Program-made: the position numbers and the translations under genes | Assembly (NCBI GenBank): GCA_014238335.1 | Contig: JABABI010000029.1 | Coordinates: forward strand, 19,734-83,733 | Reading direction: 5' to 3' | DNA: 64,000 bases | From: Fuerstiella sp. | Lineage (GTDB): Bacteria; Planctomycetota; Planctomycetia; Planctomycetales; Planctomycetaceae | In this document: one piece after another, positions 56,150 to 64,000 of the stretch | How the letters are laid out: every line of letters starts with the position of its first letter | Position numbering within the stretch: the first letter of the stretch is position 1 | The notes under the pieces: generated by a model | Told to the model about the DNA's origin: nothing | The model's database searches: none | The model's input: only the letters and a program-made list of their open reading frames with translations

Positions 56150-57487
56150 CTACCACGTCCGTTCAACAAACGTGGTGTCGACGGTGCCGTCCGCGAAGGC
56201 AGCGTGATTGAACATTTTTTTCGCTAACGGCAGAGTCGTCTTGACGCCCTCGACGGCAAATTCTCGCAGACAGCGTTTCATGCACGCAATTGATTCTGTT
56301 CGACTTGGCTTGTGTACAATCAGCTTCCCGATCATCGAATCATAATACGGGCTGATCGAGTAGCCTTCGTGAACATGCGAGTCGAATCGCACACCGAGCC
56401 CCCCCGGCTGTCGTAGCTTCGTGATCTTCCCGGGACTGCCGCGGAAGTCATTTTCCGGATCCTCTGCATTCACTCGCAACTCAATCGCACACCCATTGCA
56501 CGGGATTTCCTCCTGAATGAACGGAAGCTTTTCGCCTGCAGCAATAAGTATCTGCTGTTGAATCAGGTCGATCCCTGTCACCATTTCGGTCACCGGGTGT
56601 TCGACCTGGATGCGTGCATTGACTTCGATAAAGTAGAATTTGTAGTCCTTATCGACAATGAATTCGACAGTACCGGCGTTCTGATAGCCGGCCTGTTTGA
56701 TCAATCTGACGGCCGAACTGCAGATGTCATCGCGAACTTCCGGTGGCAGATTCGGGGCTGGGCTTTCTTCGATCAGTTTCTGATGTCGGCGCTGCATCGA
56801 ACAATCACGTTCCCACAGATGGACAGCGTTGCCGTGAGAATCCGCCAGCACCTGGACTTCCACGTGCCTCGGACGTTCCACATACTTTTCCACATAAACG
56901 CCGGCATTGCCGAACGCCTTTTCCGCTTCCGCAGACGCCGCCTGCAGGCCGGCCCGCAGAGAAACGTCATTGCCGGCAACTCGCATGCCCTTTCCGCCAC
57001 CACCAGCGGTCGCCTTGATCAGAACCGGGTAACCGATTTCATTGGCGACACGAACGGCTTCGTCTGCATCTTCCACCAAACCGTCACTGCCGGGTACGCA
57101 GGGCACATCAGCCGCCATTGCGATGGCTCGAGCGCTGACTTTGTCGCCCAGCTGAGACATTGCCTCGTGGGGGGGACCGATGAATTCGATATTGCAGTCG
57201 CGACACACTTTGGCAAAGTGAGCGTTCTCTGCCAAAAACCCATAACCAGGATGAACGGCCTGCACATTGCCAATCTCAGCAACACTGATCAGCCTGTTGA
57301 CCAGCAGATAACTGTCTGACGCAGCGGCCGGACCGATGCAATATGCCTCCGTTGCAAGGTCCAGGTAATGTGCGCCGCGGTCGGCTTCACTGAAGACCGC
57401 GACGGACTCGATACCAAGTTCGCGACAGGCACGAATGATTCTCAGGGCTATCTCGCCGCGATTGGCAATCAGAATTCGTTGAAACAT
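56150..57487 (-). CDS. accC: acetyl-CoA carboxylase, biotin carboxylase subunit
   Basis: ATP-dependent carboxylation of biotin on AccB. 445 residues from the ATG at 57487 (the longer frame to 57616 overlaps accB and is rejected). Signatures: [23 protein letters not shown], the ATP-grasp glycine loop [35 protein letters not shown], and [20 protein letters not shown] with the catalytic residues. Follows accB by 55 bases. Confidence 0.96.
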   Translation of the reverse strand: MFQRILIANRGEIALRIIRACRELGIESVAVFSEADRGAHYLDLATEAYCIGPAAASDSYLLVNRLISVAEIGNVQAVHPGYGFLAENAHFAKVCRDCNIEFIGPPHEAMSQLGDKVSARAIAMAADVPCVPGSDGLVEDADEAVRVANEIGYPVLIKATAGGGGKGMRVAGNDVSLRAGLQAASAEAEKAFGNAGVYVEKYVERPRHVEVQVLADSHGNAVHLWERDCSMQRRHQKLIEESPAPNLPPEVRDDICSSAVRLIKQAGYQNAGTVEFIVDKDYKFYFIEVNARIQVEHPVTEMVTGIDLIQQQILIAAGEKLPFIQEEIPCNGCAIELRVNAEDPENDFRGSPGKITKLRQPGGLGVRFDSHVHEGYSISPYYDSMIGKLIVHKPSRTESIACMKRCLREFAVEGVKTTLPLAKKMFNHAAFADGTVDTTFVERTW

Positions 57488-57542
57488 AAATCGGGTACGC
57501 CGTCCAAATCCGACCGAAAGAAACTTAGTTCGCCTGCCAGAC

Positions 57543-58031
57543 CTACGCTGGTTCAATACGGAACAGTGGCTGGCCGAATTCCACGGGATCGCCGTTCGCC
57601 ACGAGAACCTCGACAATCCTGCCAGTCTTTTCGGCCGGAATCTGATTGAAGACCTTCATGGCCTCAATCATACAAATGGTCGTGTCCGGCTGTACGGTCG
57701 ACCCAACGTTCACAAAGGCCGGTTCCTCAGGAGTCGGCGACGAGTAAAACGTGCCAACTGTGGGAGCGTCAATCGTGATGCCCGCCGGTGGCGCCGGTGC
57801 TTGCGCGACGGCCGGAGCAGCTGCCGCTGCGACGGGTGCGGCGGCAACCGATGGCGTCGACGTCATTTCCGGAGCAACGGCCACCTGTTTAGGGCCGCGG
57901 CGTACCTTCCAGGACTCGCCATCTTTTTGCAGATTCGCTTCCGTGACCCCGTACTTTTCCATCAGCTGCAGGAGTTTGCGGAATTTATCGAGATCAAAAC
58001 TGCCTTTGTCGGCACCGTCAGGTTTCGCCAT
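57543..58031 (-). CDS. accB: acetyl-CoA carboxylase biotin carboxyl carrier protein
   Basis: 162 residues. The N-terminal helical part (12-50) is followed by an Ala/Pro-rich hinge (55-85) and the biotinyl domain with [19 protein letters not shown] and the biotin site IEAMKV (Lys126). Standard AccB layout. It lies 158 bases downstream of pepP and 55 bases upstream of accC. Confidence 0.95.
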   Translation of the reverse strand: MAKPDGADKGSFDLDKFRKLLQLMEKYGVTEANLQKDGESWKVRRGPKQVAVAPEMTSTPSVAAAPVAAAAAPAVAQAPAPPAGITIDAPTVGTFYSSPTPEEPAFVNVGSTVQPDTTICMIEAMKVFNQIPAEKTGRIVEVLVANGDPVEFGQPLFRIEPA

Positions 58032-58189
58032 AAATCCTCTCCGTCGAAGCGCAACGCCTCGGGGAATACTTTTTATTCAGACACCTCGTACATGCTGGCG
58101 AGATGCGGGGTGTGCCAGTATGGTGGCGACACGACTTCCGAAAGCTCGCAGCCGCGCCAAAGTCGCACACTTTCCCGTAGATTCGGCGT

Positions 58190-59299
58190 TTATGCAAGGA
58201 ATTCAACGACGGCATCGTCGAATTCGCGAGGAACGGACGTCAAAACCTCATGACCGGTATTTGTTACCAGAATATCGTCCTCAATACGGACGCCAAACTT
58301 GCCTGGCAGGTAGATACCAGGCTCAACGGTGACGACCATCCCCGGTTCCAGAACCTGCTCCGAAATCGGACTCATCCGCACCGATTCGTGGATGTCCAAA
58401 CCGAATCCGTGCCCCAATCCGTGCCCGAAGAACTTATCAAAGCCTGCGTTTGCGATCACTTTTCGAGCCATCGCGTCGACCGCCTTGCAGGTTGCCCCCG
58501 GTTTGATGGCCGCAATCGCCTTCTGTTGAGCCTTCAGAACGGTTTCATAAACGGTCCGCATCTGTTTGGTGACACGCCCCGTCACAAAGACACGAGTCAG
58601 ATCGCTGCGGTATCCTGAACGAGTTTCGGCGCCCCAGTCAATTAACAGCATTGGCGATTCGCTCACCAGCAGGTCCCCCGCGTGTGCGTGAGGCAGCGCG
58701 CCTGTCGGACCGACTCCGACAATTGGCTCAAACCCGGGTCCCGTGGCACCGAAACTCCGCATCGCCGCTTCCAGAGTATAACGGATGTCACGCTCGGTCT
58801 GATCCGGTCGCAAACTGCTGCGGACCACACCGATGCCGCGTTCCGCCTGGTAAATGGCTTCGCGGATCTGAGTCAGCTCCCACTTATCCTTGATTTCTCT
58901 TAATCGTTCGGTCAATCCACTCGTCGACACCAATTCCGCCGACTCAATTCTTGCGTGCAAAGCTGAATGCTGAGTGACAGTCAGATGATCAGCCTCAAAA
59001 CCCAGTCGCCTTGCCTTCGCCTTCTTCACCACATCAGCAGCAGCAACGCTCATCGGCCTGCGAGCATCACGAATATCAACGTCCAGACCGGAGCACTCGT
59101 TGGCGATCTGAGTCGTGTACCGACTATCGCTGAGCACCACCTTCGCGGTTTTGCTCAGATACAGCCAGCTGGAGTCTCCCGTGAATCCGGTCAAATACCG
59201 CACATTGGATTCACCGGAAATCAGCAATGCGTCGATTCCAGCGTTCTTGAATGTGCGCAGCAATCGGGATCGACGACTTATGTAGTTTGGACCGGACAT
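58190..59299 (-). CDS. Xaa-Pro aminopeptidase-like M24B metallopeptidase
   Basis: 369 residues. The N-terminal creatinase-like domain (1-135) includes SNVRYLTGFTGDSSW. The catalytic pita-bread domain has all five metal ligands: Asp221 (LIDWG), Asp233 (RSDLTR), His297 (GHGLGHGFG), Glu326 (TVEPGIY) and Glu340 (RIEDD). This family removes N-terminal residues before proline (PepP/PepQ/YpdF type). A possible Shine-Dalgarno AAGGAG lies 12 bases before the ATG. Located upstream of accB-accC, an arrangement frequent in bacteria. Confidence 0.92.
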   Translation of the reverse strand: MSGPNYISRRSRLLRTFKNAGIDALLISGESNVRYLTGFTGDSSWLYLSKTAKVVLSDSRYTTQIANECSGLDVDIRDARRPMSVAAADVVKKAKARRLGFEADHLTVTQHSALHARIESAELVSTSGLTERLREIKDKWELTQIREAIYQAERGIGVVRSSLRPDQTERDIRYTLEAAMRSFGATGPGFEPIVGVGPTGALPHAHAGDLLVSESPMLLIDWGAETRSGYRSDLTRVFVTGRVTKQMRTVYETVLKAQQKAIAAIKPGATCKAVDAMARKVIANAGFDKFFGHGLGHGFGLDIHESVRMSPISEQVLEPGMVVTVEPGIYLPGKFGVRIEDDILVTNTGHEVLTSVPREFDDAVVEFLA

Positions 59300-59620
59300 C
59301 GGGAATCAGAACTCCTTGAATTCGTAAATAGAAAGCGCAAACGATACCGGCTGCACGGCATGTGAACCAGCGTAATCAGGTTCCTCTTCCACACTGTCGT
59401 GCTGTGCGGTGAGGACACGGGCAACCACAGGCAGCCCGGCCCCACGCCAAAGGGTCAGTGAGACGCAGATGAAAATGCGTTTCAAACATGCAATTTCTGT
59501 GATGACCTTTCGACATCCTGCCAACGATCTTCAGGGGAAATTTCCAATAAATTCCACCAATATTCGGACGACACAGACAAATACCTCTGACACGCGTTTG
59601 TTTTTCGAAAGGAGCCCCAC
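59300..59620. other. divergent intergenic region (pepP / DUF4389)
   Basis: About 320 bases. The plus-strand DUF4389 gene has a good Shine-Dalgarno (AAAGGAG, near 59608-59614). A 72-codon minus-strand frame (59524-59306) ends just before pepP, with the pepP ribosome site in its last codons; nothing else supports it as a gene. Confidence 0.4.
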
Positions 59621-59944
59621 ATGACCGAAGACCCCAACGATGAGACGGAAGCGACGATCATTGATCGAAGCGACACGGGCAAAAAGTTTCTGTGCACGTT
59701 CGTTTTCGTGGTCATCGCCAGACTGATTGAAGGTGTGCTGGCGTTTGTCGTCCTGTACCATCTGCTGTATACACGAGTCACTAAGCAGCCGCCCAAAGCG
59801 CGAGTCACACGCTTCGCCAACCGGTTGCTGCGTTACGCACTGGAAATTGGCCAATATGTGACTTGGGACGAGCCTGAAATGCCCTTCCCGTTCAACGACT
59901 TCCCGGTCGTCGCTGATGACCTGAGTCCGGCGGCAACGCCATAG
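59621..59944 (+). CDS. DUF4389 membrane protein
   Basis: 107 residues. An acidic N-terminal tail (1-20) precedes a hydrophobic segment (FLCTFVFVVIARLIEGVLAFVVL, residues about 23-46) and the conserved block RFANRLLRYALEIGQYVTWDEPEMPFPF, which defines DUF4389. The well placed Shine-Dalgarno confirms the ATG. Function of the family unknown. Downstream, a hairpin at 59960-59985 faces the other way. Confidence 0.82.
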   Translation: MTEDPNDETEATIIDRSDTGKKFLCTFVFVVIARLIEGVLAFVVLYHLLYTRVTKQPPKARVTRFANRLLRYALEIGQYVTWDEPEMPFPFNDFPVVADDLSPAATP

Positions 59945-60273
59945 CGGCATGCTGAAAAAGTGCCAAACCAGAGTGGTTCAGGCACGATTCCGCGAACGGC
60001 CGACACAGTGCCCCAGAGCGCTCTATTCCGCCCGACATCAGAAATCCCGATTCGTGCGTACGCTGTCCCTCGTCCAGTCGATCTGCGAACTTACATGCCG
60101 AACTGCGTGTCAGTGACGTCACTTGTCGCGATTACAGCAGCTTTCGAAAACACGTGGCTCGTGGAAAGCACGCCCAGCAGGCTGAAGAACGTTTTTCGCG
60201 GCCATGAGTCAGCGTAATACGCTGTAGCCAGCGGCGTACTGGTTCGGCATATCTGATCACTCGGGAATTCTAA
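59945..60273. other. intergenic region after the DUF4389 gene
   Basis: About 330 bases with no convincing plus-strand gene. It contains the leftward terminator at 59955-59985, which is not explained by any annotated minus-strand gene, so a short minus-strand transcript somewhere in 59990-60270 is possible. Confidence 0.4.
59955..59985 (-). terminator. intrinsic terminator pointing left, no gene assigned
   Basis: On the minus strand GTGCC-TG-AACCA-CTC-TGGTT-T-GGCAC (ten base pairs with a 2x1 internal loop) is followed immediately by TTTTTC (59959-59955). This is a classic intrinsic terminator. The nearest minus-strand gene to its right lies outside the window. See findings. Confidence 0.6.
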
Positions 60274-61497
60274 GTGTCTTCTTCGCGATCAGCAGCCACT
60301 GTGCAACACGAAACTCATGCATTCCTGCTAAGGACGGCCGAACTGTTGCACCGGCACGGAACTCCGTCGTACCGTCTTGAAGGCGTGATGAGCAAGGTGG
60401 CCGAAAGCCTGCACGTTCGCGGCACTTTTCTGTATACACCAACGGCGCTCGTGGTCTCCCTGGACGCGGGAGCAGACGAACGGACTTACCTGCGTCGAGT
60501 TGATTCTGGTGATATTGACATCACCAAAGTACTGGCGTTTGATGCGGCCCTGGAAGACCTGGAATCCGGTCACATATCACTCAGCGAAGCGACAGCCAGA
60601 CTTGAAGCCGCCGCAACAGCTCCGCCGGCGTTTAATCTGCCCGTTTCACTCCTGGCGGCGGCCATCGCGTGTGCCGGGGTGGCCGTCATCTTTGGTGGCA
60701 ACATCATCGATACCATCGTCGCCGGACTGTTTGGCTGCGTGATCGCCTGGGTGACCACGCTCTATCAACGATCGTTCGCGCAGCGGGGGTGGCTGGAACC
60801 CGTCCTCGGCTTCACAGCAGCGATTGCCGCCGTCGTAATCGGTCAATGGCTGCCCGTCAACGACAAGCTGATTACTCTGGCCGCACTGATCCTACCGATC
60901 CCCGGTCTCACACTTACGATTGCACTCACCGAACTCGCGTCCGGCCACCTTTCCTCTGGCAGTGCACGCCTGGCAGGCGCGACAGTAACCCTGTTCACTC
61001 TGGTCGTCGGTGTCGCCATCGCGTGGCGGTTGTCGAGCGTCTGGGCCCAGCCAGTTCGGCCGGCAATGGATGCTCTTCCGGGATGGTGCCTGTGGGTCGC
61101 AGTCATCCTGACGCCGCTCGCGTTCGCGGTCGTCTTTAAGGCCCCGATGTCGCAGTGGCCGGCCATCCTGCTGGTTGTGGTCAGCGGATTCGTGGCCAGT
61201 CGACTTGTGGGATCCGTGGCAGGACCACAAGTTGCAGCATTCGTCGGAGCACTGGTGGTGGGCTGCTGCAGTAATATCTATGCACGGATGCTGAATCGCC
61301 CGGCAATGGTGCCACAAACGCCAGGACTCATGATTCTCGTGCCAGGTTCCATCGGCTATAAGTCGTTAACAGCAATGGTCGAAAGTAACACCATTCGAGG
61401 TGTCGAACTGGCATTTTCGATGTCAATCGTGGGCGTTGCTCTGGTGGGCGGATTGCTGCTGGCCAATCAAATTATTTCCCCGAAACGCATTCTTTGA
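60274..61497 (+). CDS. ThrE-like threonine/serine exporter (DUF1212 + DUF3815)
   Basis: 407 residues starting at GTG 60274, directly after a TAA. The N-terminal cytosolic domain (about 10-115) is DUF1212-like (LLRTAELLHRHGTPSYRLEGVMSKV and LVVSLDAG). About nine or ten transmembrane helices follow from residue 122, including LPIPGLTLTIALTELASGHLSSGSARL, the conserved ThrE site, and a second half with QTPGLMILVPGSIGYKSL. Both halves are in one chain as in Corynebacterium ThrE. Probably exports Thr, Ser or similar amino acids. No operon partner. Confidence 0.88.
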   Translation: MSSSRSAATVQHETHAFLLRTAELLHRHGTPSYRLEGVMSKVAESLHVRGTFLYTPTALVVSLDAGADERTYLRRVDSGDIDITKVLAFDAALEDLESGHISLSEATARLEAAATAPPAFNLPVSLLAAAIACAGVAVIFGGNIIDTIVAGLFGCVIAWVTTLYQRSFAQRGWLEPVLGFTAAIAAVVIGQWLPVNDKLITLAALILPIPGLTLTIALTELASGHLSSGSARLAGATVTLFTLVVGVAIAWRLSSVWAQPVRPAMDALPGWCLWVAVILTPLAFAVVFKAPMSQWPAILLVVVSGFVASRLVGSVAGPQVAAFVGALVVGCCSNIYARMLNRPAMVPQTPGLMILVPGSIGYKSLTAMVESNTIRGVELAFSMSIVGVALVGGLLLANQIISPKRIL

Positions 61498-61846
61498 TTC
61501 AACAATGCCAATCAGACTCGTGCTAAGCAGGCAACCGAGGCCGTTGATGAGCAGCGGAAACTCACGTGATGCAGGGGGCAGTCTGCCAGTTATTAATGGT
61601 GTGTCCGGGGATAACACAGTATTTCCAGGGATTTCATTCCATGTCCGGCAGAAGCGGTGCGTGTTCTGATATGTAACGTGCAATAATGCCTGTCCCCGCA
61701 TTTTCCCGCCTCCGTTATACGCCAATGCCCCCATGTGTACCCTTCCAGACACATCACCCAGAAGCGAACTGCCGCGCAGAGTTCTACATCGGTATGGAAC
61801 GGTGAACACAAGAAGACGATCAGCAGATCGGTGGTCACGTTTATGC
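61498..61846. other. intergenic region before the DUF1549/DUF1553 gene
   Basis: About 350 bases without a recognisable gene, promoter or strong hairpin. The downstream frame is open from 61733, but the region before 61847 lacks a signal peptide and looks non-coding. Confidence 0.4.
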
Positions 61847-63433
61847 ATGCCAATTATGTTTGGCCTGTTCGTTGCCATCACATCGCCGCTGCAGGCCGAA
61901 GAGTCTGATGCGAACGTCGACGCCACGGTCACCCTGATCGACGAACGGATCATAAACCGCTGGCAGACATTGGGCATAACGCCTGCCGAAGATTGCAGCG
62001 ACGCTGTCTTTGTCCGCCGCCTCCATCTGGATTTGGCGGGACGCGTTCCAACGCTCAGCGAATCGCAGAACTATCTTGCCGACCAGGCACCCGACAAACG
62101 GGAACAACTGGTGAATCTTCTGCTTAACAGCGAAGATCATGTTCAACACTTCGCCGACACCTTCGACACATTGCTGATGGGCCGAGGAGAGTCGAAAGAT
62201 TACGACGAGCGGAAGAAACATAAATGGAGGGCATGGCTGGAGCGTGTCTTTCGCGAGAATCGCCCATGGAACAAAGTTGTAGCCGACATGCTGCTGGCAC
62301 GTCCCGAATCGGACTCTGATCAGGGCGCCGTGTGGTTTCTTTACGAACGCGAAAACGACCACCAGAAAATCGCGGAATCGATCGCCCCTGCTTTTTTCGG
62401 CGTGCGGATCGAATGTGCTCAGTGCCACGATCACATGAGTGCCGCCGAGATCAAACAAAGCCACTATTGGGGGCTGGTCGCGTTCTTCAATCGCGGCAGG
62501 AACACGAATACGAAGAACGGACCACAGGTCAGCGAATCTGCGATCGGCGGTTTTTCCGACTTCGCCAATCTGGAAGGCAGCAGTATGCCCAATCTACTGA
62601 CGTTTTTTGACGTGGACACAGTGGCTGAGCCTCGACCCGAAAAGGATGAAAAGCAGGAGGACGCGGAGGAACTCTATTCCGTCGCGCCGCGTGATAACGA
62701 TCCCCGCGTCCCCGGATTCTCTCGCCGACAGCAGTTCGCCAGTACGGTCACCGCTAATCACCCTCTGATCGCTCGAGCAGCCGTAAATCGCAGCTGGGCG
62801 ATGCTGTTAGGCAGAGGCATTGTCCATCCGTTTGATGAAATGGACAGCGTACATGATCCGTCGCACCCCGACTTACTGGACGCCCTGGCCGACGATTTTC
62901 GCCGTTCCAATTACGACACGCGCCGACTCGTCCGATCAATCGTACTCAGCAGGCCTTATCGGGTGAGTTCCCGGAAACCTCTGACAGCAACAGATCCGGC
63001 TTCATTCGCATGGTACCTGGAGCGTCCCTTAACCGCCGAACAATTGGCTCGGTCGATTCAGTTGACGATTCGCGGGCAGTTTCAGAACGACAGCTCTCTG
63101 GTGGGTCAAATTCGTCAGCGTATGCCGGAAGTCCTGCCCGACGAGAACGTGACCACAATAAAAGATGCCATGTTCCTCAGCAACAATAAAGCGCTGAACG
63201 ACGTCATCAACGACAACGACGATTCGGCCCATCTGGTCACCCGACTGGCTGGCCTTGCTTCACATGAAGAACGCGTTGAGCTGCTGTTTCTGACGTTTTA
63301 CGGGCGGAAGGCGTCTGAGGATGAACGTAACGCCGTCATCGACTACCTGCGGCCGGATGAGTTGACGAAGCACCGTCTTGAACAGGTTGTCTGGTCGTTC
63401 GCGACTAGCGCTGAGCTCAGATTTAATCACTAA
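61847..63433 (+). CDS. exported DUF1549/DUF1553 protein
   Basis: 528 residues from the ATG at 61847, which starts a signal peptide (MPIMFGLFVAITSPLQA). DUF1549 spans about 25-225, with RRLHLDLAGRVPTLSE and the heme-like motif CAQCHDH (near residue 190). DUF1553 fills the rest, with NHPLIARAAVNRSWAMLLGRGIVHPFDEM and SIVLSRPYRVSS. Unlike the protein at 2.4 kb it lacks the N-terminal PSCyt1 domain and the NPCBM insert. It ends 62 bases before a DUF1501 gene, the usual partner. Confidence 0.9.
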   Translation: MPIMFGLFVAITSPLQAEESDANVDATVTLIDERIINRWQTLGITPAEDCSDAVFVRRLHLDLAGRVPTLSESQNYLADQAPDKREQLVNLLLNSEDHVQHFADTFDTLLMGRGESKDYDERKKHKWRAWLERVFRENRPWNKVVADMLLARPESDSDQGAVWFLYERENDHQKIAESIAPAFFGVRIECAQCHDHMSAAEIKQSHYWGLVAFFNRGRNTNTKNGPQVSESAIGGFSDFANLEGSSMPNLLTFFDVDTVAEPRPEKDEKQEDAEELYSVAPRDNDPRVPGFSRRQQFASTVTANHPLIARAAVNRSWAMLLGRGIVHPFDEMDSVHDPSHPDLLDALADDFRRSNYDTRRLVRSIVLSRPYRVSSRKPLTATDPASFAWYLERPLTAEQLARSIQLTIRGQFQNDSSLVGQIRQRMPEVLPDENVTTIKDAMFLSNNKALNDVINDNDDSAHLVTRLAGLASHEERVELLFLTFYGRKASEDERNAVIDYLRPDELTKHRLEQVVWSFATSAELRFNH

Positions 63434-63495
63434 GGCCGGATAAGAGCCGCAATAAGCAAACCGTTTCGCACGAAAGATCATGTAGGGCATTGCCA

Positions 63496-64000
63496 ATGAA
63501 GCGCCAGCACGAACAGTCCGTCGACCGCACCTGCGGCAGTCCGGAGCACGCGATTCACCGCAGAATGTTTCTCGGTGGCTCCATGGCTGCCGGTGCCGCT
63601 TCAGTTGCCAGTTTCAACGGACTGTTTTCTATCCCGGCAATCGCCGACGAAACTCGTCGCAACGGGAAAAAGTGTATTCTGCTGTGGTTGTGCGGAGCCC
63701 CCAGTCAGTTTGAAACATGGGATCCGAAACCCGGAACGCCGACCGGCGGACCATTTGGTGCAATCGACACGTGCCTTCCAGGAGTGCAAGTCAGTGCGCT
63801 GATGCCAAAGTGCGCTTCCATCATGGATCGACTGGCCGTCATTCGTTCCATGAAGACGGCGCCGAAAGAGCACACGCAGGGGATCGACGTCTTAACCCGC
63901 GGTGACGGGCCACGGCAGCCCTTTGTCCGACCAATTCTGGGTTCGGTGGTCGCGGAGCAGCTGGGCCAGCTGGACAGTCCTGTGCCGCAGTTCGTGCTGC
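63496..64000 (+). CDS. DUF1501 family protein, 5' part (runs off the right edge)
   Basis: 168 codons are visible from the ATG at 63496. A Tat-like leader (HRRMFLGGSMAAGAASVA) is followed by CILLWLCGAPSQFETWDPKP, the N-terminal DUF1501 signature, and KCASIMDRLAVIRSM. Partner of the DUF1549/DUF1553 gene 62 bases upstream. The C-terminal part lies outside the window. Confidence 0.9.
   Translation, partial: MKRQHEQSVDRTCGSPEHAIHRRMFLGGSMAAGAASVASFNGLFSIPAIADETRRNGKKCILLWLCGAPSQFETWDPKPGTPTGGPFGAIDTCLPGVQVSALMPKCASIMDRLAVIRSMKTAPKEHTQGIDVLTRGDGPRQPFVRPILGSVVAEQLGQLDSPVPQFVL

Noticed and set aside
59306..59524. 72-codon minus-strand frame just before pepP
   Set aside because: Its end carries the pepP ribosome site, but it has no recognisable domain or ribosome site of its own; kept as non-coding.
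1..64000. Search for CRISPR arrays, insertion sequences, integrases, toxin-antitoxin pairs and defence genes
   Set aside because: No regularly spaced repeats, transposase motifs or typical defence domains were seen on either strand.

Overview
This 64 kb window comes from a planctomycete chromosome, probably class Planctomycetia. The evidence is the set of families found almost only in that phylum: several DUF1501 proteins with Tat-like leaders, DUF1549/DUF1553 proteins with planctomycete-type cytochrome motifs, a DUF1552 plus DUF1587/1592/1588/1585 pair, a TIGR03000 Gly/Ser-rich exported protein, long PQQ-like propeller proteins, and genes that mostly lack a clear Shine-Dalgarno sequence. Base composition is even, at roughly mid-50s percent GC by eye. 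I see no tRNA, rRNA, CRISPR array, transposase, integrase or prophage.

Layout. 1-2.1 kb (minus): the 5' part of dprA, a SixA-like phosphatase and an unknown protein. 2.4-7.1 kb (plus): a cytochrome/DUF1549/NPCBM/DUF1553 protein and its DUF1501 partner, followed by a decayed discoidin-like remnant. 7.7-9.3 kb (minus): an N-acyl-D-amino-acid deacylase family protein. 9.55-11.8 kb (plus): rpe, a histidine-phosphatase-fold protein without its catalytic histidines, and accD, all overlapping. 11.9-16.6 kb (plus): a Ser/Thr kinase, a DUF1501 protein, an enolase-superfamily enzyme joined to it by a 4-base overlap, and a LutA-like Fe-S protein. 16.8-19.3 kb (plus): a secreted protein with a CX4CH motif, a possible 79-codon linker ORF and a lipoprotein. 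19.6-23.7 kb (minus): the DUF1552 and DUF1592 pair. 24.1-25.5 kb (plus): a ceramidase-like exported protein. 25.6-28.6 kb (minus): an MMPL/HpnN-like RND protein.

29.0-37.3 kb (plus) is the most interesting region. Four tightly spaced genes encode a DgcN-like protein, a DgcA/dipeptide-epimerase-like enolase, a fusion of a penicillin-binding-fold serine hydrolase with a D-aminoacylase, and a fusion of two such serine hydrolases with a VanX-type D-Ala-D-Ala dipeptidase. Read together they look like a pathway that cuts peptidoglycan peptides outside the cytoplasm and converts the released D-amino acids (D-Glu, D-Ala and acylated forms) to usable L-amino acids.

37.4-64 kb holds a PQQ propeller protein with an inserted Rossmann domain (minus), two overlapping Nudix genes (plus), a TruC-like pseudouridine synthase and aroA (minus), the TIGR03000 protein and a TPR lipoprotein (plus), a SpoU methyltransferase, two paralogous lipoproteins, DUF2752 and ftsH (minus), a methyltransferase gene broken by one stop codon, an FG-GAP protein, a pyrophosphate-type phosphofructokinase, and a pepP-accB-accC group (all minus). 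It ends with DUF4389, ThrE-like, DUF1549/1553 and a truncated DUF1501 gene (plus). Fatty-acid synthesis is represented by accD, accB and accC at two separate loci; accA is not in the window.

All functional calls come from reading sequences and motifs by eye. No database search or structure prediction was run.
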